This document shows, one piece after another, positions 24,085 to 32,783 of a stretch of DNA of 64,000 nt. Within the stretch, counting starts at the first letter, position 1; every line of letters starts with the position of its first letter. A program made the translations under genes and the position numbers. Below the pieces are notes generated by a model that worked only from the letters and a program-made list of their open reading frames with translations, did not search any database and was not told the DNA's origin. The stretch is from UBA11855 sp964591705 (GTDB lineage: Archaea > Thermoproteota > Bathyarchaeia > Bathyarchaeales > Bathycorpusculaceae): positions 50,399 to 114,398 of the forward strand of contig CAZQCX010000001.1 in the NCBI GenBank assembly GCA_964591705.1, given 5' to 3'.

Positions 24085-25662
24085 GTGGCTACAAAATGGG
24101 GTATCGCTTTATTAGATCGCTTTCATGATCGGATCCGAGTTTTTGACACGACACTACGCGACGGCGAACAAACCCCTGGCGTTTCATTAACCCCCGATAA
24201 CAAGTTGCGCATAGCGCAGCGTCTAGATGAGCTTGGCGTGGACGTGATCGAGGCGGGTTTCGCAGCAGTTTCCGAAGGCGAGATGGAAGCAGTCAGGCTA
24301 ATTGCTGAAGCAGGCTTGAAGGCAGAGATTTGCAGTGCTTCTCGCGGCACGCGTGGGGACATCGAAGCCGTGGCGAATGCTGGTGCTGACAGTATCCATC
24401 TGATAATACCTGTTTCTGATCTCCACATAAAGGCTAAACTGAAGAAGACACGCGAACAGGTTCTGCATATGACTCGCGAAATGGTGAAGTTTGCCAAAAA
24501 CTGCGGGTTGATAGTGGAGCTTTCAGGCGAAGACGCTACTCGAGCAGACGTATCGTACTTGAAGCAAGTTTTTCTAACAGGCATTGAGGCTGGTGCAGAC
24601 AGAATCGTTGCCTGCGACACCGTTGGCGTTCTGACCCCGGAGCGAAGTTACAATTTGTTCGCTGAATTGAGGGGCTCGCTCCCAGTTCCTGTAGTCAGTG
24701 TGCATTGCCACAACGACTTTGGGATGGCGGTTGCAAATACGATTGCTGCGTTGCGTGCAGGCGCGAATCAATTTCACGCTACTGTAAATGGATTAGGCGA
24801 GAGAGCTGGGAACGCTTCACTAGAAGAGATTGTGGTTTCGCTCATAGCGCTTCACAAGCAGAAACTTGAAATCAAGACTAGGCAGCTGTATGCTATCTCT
24901 CAGTTCGTTTCGCGGTTAACTGGAGTTTATGTGCAGCCTAACAAAGCAATAGTGGGCGAGAATGCCTTTACGCACGAATCAGGTATTCATACTCAGGGCA
25001 TGCTGGCGCATCCAGGGACTTACGAACCTATTGAGCCAGAACTCGTTGGTGGCACGCGGCGGTTGGCGCCAGGAAAGCATTCAGGTTCTGCTGGAATCAA
25101 GGCAGCTTTGGCTGGGATGGGTCTACAGCCAAGCGAGGAACATCTTAAAGACATATTCCAGCGAGTCAAAACGGTTGGCGACAAAGGTAAAACTGTGACT
25201 GATGCCGATTTACTTGCGATCGCCGAGTCGGTTCTAGGACTGAGCAAAGAGAAGCCTATACAACTGCAAGAGATAACAGTGGTGAGTGGCAACACGGTCA
25301 CGCCTACAGCTTCTGTTCGGCTTAAACTCAACGGGAAAGAAGTCAATGGAGCAGCCATAGGCGTTGGTCCTGTGGATGCGGCGATAAACGCTGTCAAGCA
25401 TGCGATTGCTGAAGTGGAGCCAATTCATTTGGAGCAGTACAACGTGAAGGCAATCACTGGCGGAACCGATGCAATGGTCGAGGTATCGGTTCGCATGCGA
25501 AAAGGCGACAGGACCGCCACAGCCATGGGAGTGCGCGAAGACATTGTAATGGCTAGCATGGATGCTGTACTCGGCTGCATGAACGTACTGACAACAGATT
25601 ACAACAACAAAAAAGCAGAGACAATGGCAAAAGCAAACGAAGTAGCAAGAGACTCTGCGTAG
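24085..25662 (+). CDS. 2-isopropylmalate/(R)-citramalate synthase family protein, copy 1
   Basis: An acetyl-CoA condensing enzyme of the LeuA/CimA/AksA group, 525 residues. The catalytic TIM barrel starts FDTTLRDGEQTPGVSL (DxTxRDGxQ) and includes HCHNDFGMAVANT (metal site HxHND) and GLGERAGNASLEE. The C-terminal regulatory domain (about 390-500) follows, with TASVRLKLNGKEV. It has its own leaderless promoter, apart from the leuCDB operon, whereas copy 2 (32784-34301) sits inside it. One copy is probably isopropylmalate synthase and the other citramalate synthase. The wording IIPVSDLHIKAKLKKTREQVL here looks slightly more like citramalate synthases, a weak hint. Confidence 0.85.
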   Translation: MATKWGIALLDRFHDRIRVFDTTLRDGEQTPGVSLTPDNKLRIAQRLDELGVDVIEAGFAAVSEGEMEAVRLIAEAGLKAEICSASRGTRGDIEAVANAGADSIHLIIPVSDLHIKAKLKKTREQVLHMTREMVKFAKNCGLIVELSGEDATRADVSYLKQVFLTGIEAGADRIVACDTVGVLTPERSYNLFAELRGSLPVPVVSVHCHNDFGMAVANTIAALRAGANQFHATVNGLGERAGNASLEEIVVSLIALHKQKLEIKTRQLYAISQFVSRLTGVYVQPNKAIVGENAFTHESGIHTQGMLAHPGTYEPIEPELVGGTRRLAPGKHSGSAGIKAALAGMGLQPSEEHLKDIFQRVKTVGDKGKTVTDADLLAIAESVLGLSKEKPIQLQEITVVSGNTVTPTASVRLKLNGKEVNGAAIGVGPVDAAINAVKHAIAEVEPIHLEQYNVKAITGGTDAMVEVSVRMRKGDRTATAMGVREDIVMASMDAVLGCMNVLTTDYNNKKAETMAKANEVARDSA

Positions 25663-25998
25663 CAGCTGCAGCAGAACGAAAGCTGTGTGAAGAAGTGGAA
25701 CGCATCCACAAGCAAGATATCAAACGGGCAAAGGACGAGAATTGCTTAGACACGGATTGGAGCAATACGATATGAACGCCACTGCACAAAAGCGTCAGAG
25801 CTCATGAGAACAGATTTTGATCTCCAAACACGACCAACGGCAAGGTAAATAGGGGAGCGATGTTCTTCTGAAAAAGGCAAAGCCTCCTCAGCGACTGATC
25901 TCAAACCTAAAATCCCAAGTTTTCTTAACAAGGGTTTGCCATAGTACATTGCTGCAATTAATTTGCTTTTGTGCGCGAAAATCGAAATTTGGAGATGG
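25663..25998. other. Intergenic region, 336 bases
   Basis: Lies between the convergent ends of the first LeuA-type gene and the beta-propeller gene. Two unsupported frames are present (a plus-strand frame continuing to about 25773 without a start, and a minus-strand 67-codon frame at 25746-25949). I see no promoter, repeat or RNA structure that makes either convincing. Confidence 0.4.
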
Positions 25999-27189
25999 CT
26001 AAGGAGTTACAGTTGAACCAAAAGCGTACACTTTTGCGTCGTTTGAGCCAATATAGAGTATGCCATTGGCAATAGAAGGAGTTGATTCTATTTGATATCC
26101 TGTTCTGTAGCTCCAAATCTTGCCGCCCGTTAAGGCATCCAAGGCATAGACACTGTTGTCTTTTGAACCGATGTAGACCAGGCTGCCAGCAACAGTGGGG
26201 CTTCCATTTACTTTGTCGCCTGTTGTGTAGTTCCATATTTTCTTTCCGGTTGCAGCATCGAAGGCATATACATTGTGGTCATTTGAACCAACATACACCA
26301 CATTGTTGGCAACCGCTGGAGAAGACTCCACACGATCTCCCGTCGTGTAGTTCCATATCTTTTTCCCGCTGGCAGCGTCCAGCGCATGTACTGTGTTGCT
26401 TGCGCCAAAGTAGACGCTGCCGTTAACAACAGCAGAGGTAGAATACATCGGTCCCCAAGCAAAGAAACTCCATATTGCCTTACCAGTTGTGGCATTCAAA
26501 GCGTACGCAGTGTCAAACGAGTTGATGTAGACTACACCGTTAACGACAGCCGGAGAAGAATAAACAGAGTTACTAGTCATGAAACTCCATATTTTCTTGC
26601 CCGTAGCCGCATCTAAAGCGTATAGGTTCCTGTCGTTTGATCCAACATACAACACGCCATTGACTACAGCAGGAGTGGAATATACAGCGCCTCCAGTCGT
26701 AAAATTCCATATTTTGCTTCCTGTTGCAGCATCTAAGGCATACACATTGCGATCATGTGAGCCAAAATAGACGATGCCGTTCGCGACTGTGCAAGAAGAC
26801 TCTACCGTATCGCCGGTCAAGTAGCTCCATATTTGGGTGCCAGTTGACGCGTTCACTGCATGCACCCTGCGGTCATTTGAGCCAAAATAAGCCATGCCAT
26901 TTACGACCGCAGGTGACGGGTACTCTATGTACATCTGGGTTGTATAGATCCATAGGGTTTGGTTTGTGAGCGGTCCTGTTGAAGTTGAGTATCCCGTGCG
27001 CGCTAGGTCACGATGGAATGTGGGCGACGAATCCCCAGCAGAACCAACAATGGAGTCCACATTAGATTGCTGAACGCCCTGGGGTTGTTGCTGAAAGACT
27101 ACATAGCCCCAAGATCCAAATGTGGCTGCCAAAATCAGAAGTGTTGTGACGGCGACTTTTTTCTTTGCGTTGCTCGCTTCAAGTCTCAC
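25999..27189 (-). CDS. Secreted PQQ-type beta-propeller repeat protein
   Basis: A 396-residue exported protein. The N-terminus is a signal anchor (KKKVAVTTLLILAATFGSWGYVVF). The rest is a chain of about eight blades of roughly 40 residues with the core YVGSNDxNVYALDAATGKKIWxxTTG-xVxSSPAVVNG, the PQQ/BamB-like propeller. No bacterial BamB context exists here, so it is likely a surface binding or scaffold protein. The start is GTG 27189, at leaderless distance from the TATA-like element at 27215-27222; an ATG at 27216 lies inside that element, and the frame opens at 27333. The blades are also near-repeats at DNA level. Confidence 0.85.
   Translation of the reverse strand: MRLEASNAKKKVAVTTLLILAATFGSWGYVVFQQQPQGVQQSNVDSIVGSAGDSSPTFHRDLARTGYSTSTGPLTNQTLWIYTTQMYIEYPSPAVVNGMAYFGSNDRRVHAVNASTGTQIWSYLTGDTVESSCTVANGIVYFGSHDRNVYALDAATGSKIWNFTTGGAVYSTPAVVNGVLYVGSNDRNLYALDAATGKKIWSFMTSNSVYSSPAVVNGVVYINSFDTAYALNATTGKAIWSFFAWGPMYSTSAVVNGSVYFGASNTVHALDAASGKKIWNYTTGDRVESSPAVANNVVYVGSNDHNVYAFDAATGKKIWNYTTGDKVNGSPTVAGSLVYIGSKDNSVYALDALTGGKIWSYRTGYQIESTPSIANGILYIGSNDAKVYAFGSTVTP
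26010..26900 (-). repeat. Tandem about 120-bp coding repeats of the beta-propeller
   Basis: Successive blades repeat about every 117-120 bases, with recurring phrases such as TTCCATATTTT and CATCTAAGGCATA-like segments on the plus strand. Similar blades can recombine, so blade number may differ between strains or be collapsed in assembly. Confidence 0.7.
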
Positions 27190-27214
27190 AATTCTGGATG
27201 GATAATCCAACCTC

Positions 27215-27222
27215 ATATAAAT
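27215..27222 (-). promoter_or_regulatory. TATA-like box for the beta-propeller gene
   Basis: The minus strand reads ATTTATAT 26-33 nt upstream of the GTG at 27189. This spacing selects that GTG as the start. Confidence 0.5.
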
Positions 27223-27683
27223 GTTTTGCCGAGGGCAACATAACAAGTCAGAGTGTTCACCGACAATGCCAAGCTGTTCTGCTCGGCGGTACTGAATGCA
27301 ATTACGTTCAAACTTGCCTGCTCCCAGAAACACAACAGGAATTGAAGTAGAACCACAAGCGCCCTCAGATAACTCATAAATAGAGGAAATCCCAAACGTG
27401 TCTTCCTTCTCGGAATTCCGATTAGGAAAAACCGATACCCATATTTCTGCGCCGCAATCTTTTTATTTGCATTAAAACGTCTTTAACCGTACAGTGCGTG
27501 ATTTCGCGGAGGCAAAATTAAGTGAGGGATCGCCACCTCAATAGTTGGGATCGTCGGGTACCGACAAATTGCTTTATTTAGGGAACCTTCTGAAATCTCC
27601 GTAACCATTAGAAATAAATTCATGAATAGCAATCTTCCACGGGACATGCACAGTCATTTTCCAAAAAGAGAGGAACGTATGAA
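27223..27683. other. Intergenic region upstream of ilvB with two hairpins
   Basis: About 460 bases between divergent genes with no convincing coding frame. Two short hairpins follow each other: TGAGG/CCTCA at 27523-27540 and GTCGG-GTA-CCGAC at 27553-27565. TATA-like elements lie at 27571-27580 and about 27611-27620, and a GAGAGGA ribosome site before ilvB is at about 27668-27673. Another AT-rich element near 27460 could drive a short RNA carrying the hairpins. No known riboswitch class was recognised. Confidence 0.4.
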
Positions 27684-29396
27684 ATGACAGCCACCAAAAT
27701 ATCCGGCGCAGACGCGCTTCTAGAATCCCTTGAACGGCAAGGTGTCAGAGAAGTTTTCGGTCTCTTAGGAGGAGCAATACTTCCAGTATACGATGCCCTT
27801 TGTAATCACCCAAAAATCAGGCACATACTCGTCAGACACGAACAGGGCGCGGCACATGCAGCAGACGGCTACGCACGCGCTAGCGGTAGAGCAGGCGTAT
27901 GTTTTGCCACGAGTGGACCAGGGGCCACTAACCTCATCACAGGAATTGCCAATGCATACATGGACTCATCGCCAGTAGTTGCGGTAACAGGGCAGGTTCC
28001 ATCACGCGGGGTCAATACGAGCTATGTGATAGGCAGAGATGCTTTCCAGGAAGCGGACATCATAGGCATAACCACGCCGATAACAAAATACAATCACCAG
28101 CTCCGCACAGCTGCCGAAATCCCCTTGGCCATGAGTCAAGCTTTCTATGTCGCGTCAACAGGCAGACCTGGACCGGTGCTAATCGATTTCCCAAAAAACG
28201 TTCAAACAGAAATCGCGACTGTGGAGTGGAAGGATCGCCTTGACATACGGGGTTATAACCCGACTACCAGCCCCCATCCTCTGCAGATCCGTAAAGCTGT
28301 GGAACTGTTGGTTGAAGCTGAACGCCCAGTCATACTGGCAGGAGGCGGCGTCATTAGCGCTAACGCAAGCGATGAACTTATCACAATAGCAGAGCTCTTA
28401 CTCGCTCCAGTGGCTACAACCTTCATGGGCAAAGGCAGTTTCCCTGAAATCCATCCTCTGAGCATAGGAATAATAGGCATGCATGGTAACCCCCTTGCCA
28501 ACAAACTGCTTCTCGAAGCTGACATCATGCTGGCTGTCGGCACACGTTTTGGCGATCGAGCAACCGGAAGTACAGACATTTTCTGTCCTGAAGCCAAGAA
28601 GATCCACATAGACATAGATGCCGCGGAAATCGGTAAAAACATTGATGTGGACGTGCCAATAGTGGCTGATGCAAAGAAAGCACTGAGCAGCATTTATGAG
28701 CGTCTAATCCAGCAAGTCAAGAAAAAGTCAGAGAGCAACTGGCAAAAGCGCATAAGAGAGGCGAGAAGCGAGCTAAACCCATCTGAACAAATCGAGCCAA
28801 AGGAGTTTAGACCCAAACCCATCCTTCAAACTTTACGCAAGATCCTTCCAGAGAGTACCATAATTACAACTGAAGTTGGGCAAAACCAAATGTGGAGTGC
28901 CCTCTATTTCAAGGCTTTGAAGCCTCGCACTTTCATAAGCAGTGGTGGTTTAGGCACGATGGGGTTCGGCTTCCCAGCGGCAATAGGCGCCAAAGTTGCG
29001 TGTCCTGACCGTCACGTGGTGGACATCGCTGGAGACGGCAGTTTCATAATGACCGAGCAGGAACTTGCCTGCAGCGTAACAGAAGATATACCCGTCACAG
29101 TCATAGTCCTCAACAACGGCGTCCTAGGCATGGTCGCACAGTGGCAACGCATGTTCTACAAAAAACGGTACATGGCCACCAAACTTGGCACTTCACCAGA
29201 CATGGTCAAACTCGCAGAGGCATATGGCGCACAAGGCTTCCGTGCCTGCTCTATCTCAGAGTTACAAAAGGCTGTTGGCGAAGCGTTAAAGAGCAAAGTC
29301 ACCACGGTTATAGATGCCCCAGTTGGTTCTGAAGAAGATGTGGTTCCCATGGTTCCGCCAGGCTGCGGTTTAAGTCAACAGGTAGGTGACTATTAG
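27684..29396 (+). CDS. ilvB: Acetolactate synthase, large catalytic subunit
   Basis: Condenses two pyruvates, or pyruvate with 2-ketobutyrate, in valine, leucine and isoleucine synthesis, using thiamine diphosphate, FAD and Mg. The 570-residue product has the catalytic glutamate region HEQGAAHAADGYARASG and the ThDP-binding GDGSFIMTEQELACSV followed by VLNN. The start ATG follows a GAGAGGA ribosome site. It opens the operon ilvB-ilvN-leuC-leuD-leuB-leuA-type-pheA; the next gene starts two bases after its stop. Confidence 0.95.
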   Translation: MTATKISGADALLESLERQGVREVFGLLGGAILPVYDALCNHPKIRHILVRHEQGAAHAADGYARASGRAGVCFATSGPGATNLITGIANAYMDSSPVVAVTGQVPSRGVNTSYVIGRDAFQEADIIGITTPITKYNHQLRTAAEIPLAMSQAFYVASTGRPGPVLIDFPKNVQTEIATVEWKDRLDIRGYNPTTSPHPLQIRKAVELLVEAERPVILAGGGVISANASDELITIAELLLAPVATTFMGKGSFPEIHPLSIGIIGMHGNPLANKLLLEADIMLAVGTRFGDRATGSTDIFCPEAKKIHIDIDAAEIGKNIDVDVPIVADAKKALSSIYERLIQQVKKKSESNWQKRIREARSELNPSEQIEPKEFRPKPILQTLRKILPESTIITTEVGQNQMWSALYFKALKPRTFISSGGLGTMGFGFPAAIGAKVACPDRHVVDIAGDGSFIMTEQELACSVTEDIPVTVIVLNNGVLGMVAQWQRMFYKKRYMATKLGTSPDMVKLAEAYGAQGFRACSISELQKAVGEALKSKVTTVIDAPVGSEEDVVPMVPPGCGLSQQVGDY

Positions 29397-29398
29397 AC

Positions 29399-29914
29399 AT
29401 GGAAAACAATCAAAAAAAAGTTGTGATTGCCGCTCTCGTTGAAAACAAACCTGGCGTACTGCACAGCGTCAGCAACATGTTCCGACGTAGGAACTTCAAC
29501 ATAGAAAGCATAACAGTCGGGCATACAGAACAGAAAGGGTTGACCAGAATGACAATAACCGTAAGTGGCGACGAGAAAACGCTTGAACAGGTAACGAAAC
29601 AGATGAACAAGCTCATAGACGTAGTCAAGGTCAACCAGCTTGAGCCAGAAAGCATAGTCACTCGTGAACTTGCCCTCATTAAAGTGAATGTTCCTGACAT
29701 AAAGAGCCGCAGCGACATAATCAACTGCGTCGAAGTCTTCCGTGGGCGAGTCGTAGACGTCTCAACAGAATCTCTAATGGTTGAGATTACGGGAACGCCT
29801 GACAAGATAGACGCTTTTCTGAATTTGATGAAAACCTACGGCATAGCTGAGCTCGCCAGAACCGGTCTCACTGCCCTGTCCCGCGGCGTCAAATCCCTCA
29901 AAGCCGATGAATAA
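29399..29914 (+). CDS. ilvN: Acetolactate synthase, regulatory subunit
   Basis: The 171-residue small subunit that activates the catalytic subunit and gives valine feedback control. The N-terminal ACT domain reads VVIAALVENKPGVLHSVSNMF with RRNFNIESITVG. The second domain is typical of the family (about 85-165, ELALIKVNV through GIAELARTGLTALSRG). It lies two bases after ilvB and is translationally coupled to it. Confidence 0.95.
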   Translation: MENNQKKVVIAALVENKPGVLHSVSNMFRRRNFNIESITVGHTEQKGLTRMTITVSGDEKTLEQVTKQMNKLIDVVKVNQLEPESIVTRELALIKVNVPDIKSRSDIINCVEVFRGRVVDVSTESLMVEITGTPDKIDAFLNLMKTYGIAELARTGLTALSRGVKSLKADE

Positions 29915-29987
29915 AACTTCCACATTGGAAACACTGACTCTTCGACTTCCTAGCCAAATAGTCCCCAGCCCAAAATGTGATGCCGGA

Positions 29988-31250
29988 ATGAACATAACTG
30001 AAAAGCTCTTAGCCAACGCCTCAGGCAAAAAACGCGTCATACCGGGCGAAATAATTGACGCAAACGTAGATGTCATTATGGTTCACGATCTGACAGGCCC
30101 ATTGGCTGTCGAAGCATTCAAACGGATAGGTGTATCTCGTGTTTGGGACAACAGCAAAATAGTGATAATTCTGGATCACCAAGTTCCAGCCGAGTCCATC
30201 AAGGCAGCAGAACTTCACAAAATGCTCAGGGCTTTCTCTAAAGAAAACAACATCCGCTTGTATGATGTGGGGAGGGGTGGAATCTGCCATCAAGTAATGC
30301 CTGAAAAAGGACACGTGCTGCCAGGCAAGATCATAGTAGGCGCAGACTCGCACACTTGCACCTATGGTGCTTTTGGCGCCTTTGCGACTGGTATTGGCTC
30401 AACTGAGGCAGCAGCGGTTTTCGCGACTGGAAAAATATGGCTGAAAGTGCCGGAGACCATAAAAATTGTCGTTAATGGCAAGTTCAAGAAGTTCACCACA
30501 CCCAAGGATCTAATCCTTTCGATAATTGGGCAGATTGGCACTGACGGGGCAACTTACAAAGCGATAGAGTTCGCTGGTCCAACTTTGAAAGCAATGAGTA
30601 TGTCAGGCAGGATGACACTCTGCAACATGTCTGTTGAAATGGGTGCAAAGAACGGAATCGTTGAACCAGACGAAACCACAGAGATGTTCATTCGTGGAAG
30701 AACTACCAAACCGTATGTATGCTTCAGTAGCGATGTTGACGCGCCATATGAAGAGACAATAGAGCTTGATGTTTCCAGTTTGAAACCCTGTGTTGCTTGT
30801 CCTCCATCGGTTGACAACATCAAGCCCGTTTCTGAATTGCGTACTATTTCAGTTGACCAAGCGTTCATTGGCTCGTGCACAAACGGTAGAATCGAAGATC
30901 TGCGGCTGGCGGCGGAAATTCTGAAAGGCAAAACCGTCAAAGAAGAGGTCCGTGTACTGGTGATTCCTGCATCTCAAGAAGTCTACAAACAGGCAGTTAG
31001 AGAAGGCTTAATGGAAATATTCACAGAAGCAGGTGCCATAGTGTGTGGTTCAGCCTGCGGTCCCTGCTTGGGCGGACACATAGGCTTGCTTGCTCCAGGC
31101 GAAACATGCATTAGCACTTCAAACCGCAACTTCATCGGAAGAATGGGAAGCCCCCAGGCTGACGTCTATTTGGCATCGCCAGCAACTGTGGCTGCTTCTG
31201 CAATTACTGGCAGAATAACTGCTCCTGATGAGCTGGAGGCTTCAAGATGA
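29988..31250 (+). CDS. leuC: 3-Isopropylmalate dehydratase, large subunit
   Basis: Aconitase-family subunit holding the 4Fe-4S cluster; isomerises 2- to 3-isopropylmalate, and in archaea may act on citramalate. It has the active-site stretch VGADSHTCTYGAFGAFATGIGSTE and the cluster cysteines in GSCTNGR and CGSACGPCLGG. The ATG at 29988 (MNITEKLLANASG) matches the family start and gives 420 residues. An earlier ATG at 29907, inside the end of ilvN, would add 27 residues not expected in the family. The end overlaps leuD by 4 bases. Confidence 0.93.
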   Translation: MNITEKLLANASGKKRVIPGEIIDANVDVIMVHDLTGPLAVEAFKRIGVSRVWDNSKIVIILDHQVPAESIKAAELHKMLRAFSKENNIRLYDVGRGGICHQVMPEKGHVLPGKIIVGADSHTCTYGAFGAFATGIGSTEAAAVFATGKIWLKVPETIKIVVNGKFKKFTTPKDLILSIIGQIGTDGATYKAIEFAGPTLKAMSMSGRMTLCNMSVEMGAKNGIVEPDETTEMFIRGRTTKPYVCFSSDVDAPYEETIELDVSSLKPCVACPPSVDNIKPVSELRTISVDQAFIGSCTNGRIEDLRLAAEILKGKTVKEEVRVLVIPASQEVYKQAVREGLMEIFTEAGAIVCGSACGPCLGGHIGLLAPGETCISTSNRNFIGRMGSPQADVYLASPATVAASAITGRITAPDELEASR

Positions 31251-31744
31251 TCGTTTCAGGAATTGCCATGAAATTCGGTAACAACATCGACACAGATGTC
31301 ATTTTGCCAGGAAAGTATCTTGTACTAGTTAGCCCTATCGAGTTGGCAAAGCATGCCATGGAAGGACTGGATCCATCTTTTCCTCAGAAAGCAGAAAAGG
31401 GAATCGTGCTGGTCGGAGGTAGGAACTTTGGCTGTGGCTCCAGCAGGGAGCAGGCGCCTTTGGCTCTGAAATATGCAGGAGTAAAGTGCGTTGTTGCCGA
31501 GTCGTTTGCGCGGATTTTCTTCCGCAACGCCATAAACATTGGCTTGCCAGTCATCGAGTGCAGTGGCATTTCGGCGGTCGTGGATTCGGGCGATGAGGTT
31601 GTGGTTGACTTCGATTCAGGCGAGATACGCAATATATATAAGGGCAAGGCTCTTTTCGGAGTGAAACTGCCCTCATTCATTCAAGAAATACTTGCTGATG
31701 GCGGGTTAATCGAAAACTTGCAAAAGAGAATGAAAAAGAAATGA
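31247..31744 (+). CDS. leuD: 3-Isopropylmalate dehydratase, small subunit
   Basis: Swivel-domain partner of LeuC, 165 residues. It carries GRNFGCGSSREQAP and the N-terminal KFGNNIDTDVILPGKYL, both diagnostic. It overlaps leuC and leuB by 4 bases on each side, so translation is coupled across the three genes. Confidence 0.94.
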   Translation: MIVSGIAMKFGNNIDTDVILPGKYLVLVSPIELAKHAMEGLDPSFPQKAEKGIVLVGGRNFGCGSSREQAPLALKYAGVKCVVAESFARIFFRNAINIGLPVIECSGISAVVDSGDEVVVDFDSGEIRNIYKGKALFGVKLPSFIQEILADGGLIENLQKRMKKK

Positions 31745-32775
31745 ATGAATACAAAATATCATTGGTTCCGGGTGACGGTATAGGTCCAGAATTGACAGAA
31801 GCAACCCTCATCGTATTGAAAGCTACCCAAGCTAAGTTCGGTTTGCAACTTGAGATCATTGAAGCCGAGGCAGGAGACGTAACATATCAGAAAAGAGGAG
31901 TCGCTCTGCCCAATGACACAGTTGAAAAAATCAAGTGTTCCCATGCATGTTTGAAGGGTCCTGTTGGAGAAACTGCGGCCGATGTAATCGTCAAACTGAG
32001 GTTAATGTTTGATCTATATGCCAACCTGCGCCCCATAAAATCCTATCCCAACACTGCCTCAGTGAGATCTGACATAGACATGCTCTTTGTGAGAGAGAAC
32101 ACAGAAGATCTCTACAAAGGTTTGGAGTTCTCGCTCGGCGACACAGCAGTTGCTTTGCGGGTAATCAGCCGAAAAAACACTGAACGCATAGCCAGAAAAG
32201 GCTTTGAGCTGGCAAGAAGACGAAACGGTAAGAGAAAAGTCACTGCGATCCATAAAGCCAACGTAATGCGCATAACAGACGGCTTGTTCTCAAGCGTCTG
32301 TCGGGAAGTGGCAAAGCAGTATCCTGACATTGCGTTCAACGAATTGTACGTTGATGCAGCATCGATGCGCCTGATAAAAGAACCACAAGAGTTTGACGTC
32401 CTTGTCACTCCGAATTTGTTTGGCGACATACTCTCAGACGAAGCAGCACAACTCGTTGGTGGACTGGGAATGGCTCCGGGGGCTAACATAGGCGACAACT
32501 TTGCCCTTTTTGAGCCTATTCACGGCTCGGCACCAAATAGGGCAGGAAAACAGACAGCCAATCCCCTTTCGATGATACTGGCGAGCAAGCTCATGCTTGA
32601 TTGGCTAGGCGAACGTTACAAAGACCAAAAATGCTTGAATGCAGCATCCGTCATAGAAACCAGCGTAGTTCAAACTCTGAGGGGTGGACCAACGGTTCCA
32701 GATTGCGGTGGAAGAGCAACCACGAGGGGCATGGCCGAAGCCATCGCTACAGCTGTAACAAAGACAATAGGCTGA
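31741..32775 (+). CDS. leuB: 3-Isopropylmalate dehydrogenase (isocitrate/isopropylmalate DH family)
   Basis: Oxidatively decarboxylates 3-isopropylmalate with NAD(P). The 344-residue product shows PGDGIGPELTEA, VRENTEDLYKG, KANVMRITDGLF, and the NAD-site run GDILSDEAAQLVGGLGMAPGANIG with HGSAPNRAGK. The archaeal family also contains homoisocitrate and methylmalate dehydrogenases; the operon position behind leuCD supports the leucine, or citramalate, role. Confidence 0.9.
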   Translation: MNEYKISLVPGDGIGPELTEATLIVLKATQAKFGLQLEIIEAEAGDVTYQKRGVALPNDTVEKIKCSHACLKGPVGETAADVIVKLRLMFDLYANLRPIKSYPNTASVRSDIDMLFVRENTEDLYKGLEFSLGDTAVALRVISRKNTERIARKGFELARRRNGKRKVTAIHKANVMRITDGLFSSVCREVAKQYPDIAFNELYVDAASMRLIKEPQEFDVLVTPNLFGDILSDEAAQLVGGLGMAPGANIGDNFALFEPIHGSAPNRAGKQTANPLSMILASKLMLDWLGERYKDQKCLNAASVIETSVVQTLRGGPTVPDCGGRATTRGMAEAIATAVTKTIG

Positions 32776-32783
32776 ATTGACTG

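Noticed and set aside
25746..25949. 67-codon minus-strand frame between copy 1 of LeuA and the propeller
   Set aside because: No ribosome site, promoter spacing wrong, composition not convincing.
26010..26900. CRISPR-like repeats
   Set aside because: The roughly 120-base period is coding, in frame, and matches beta-propeller blades.
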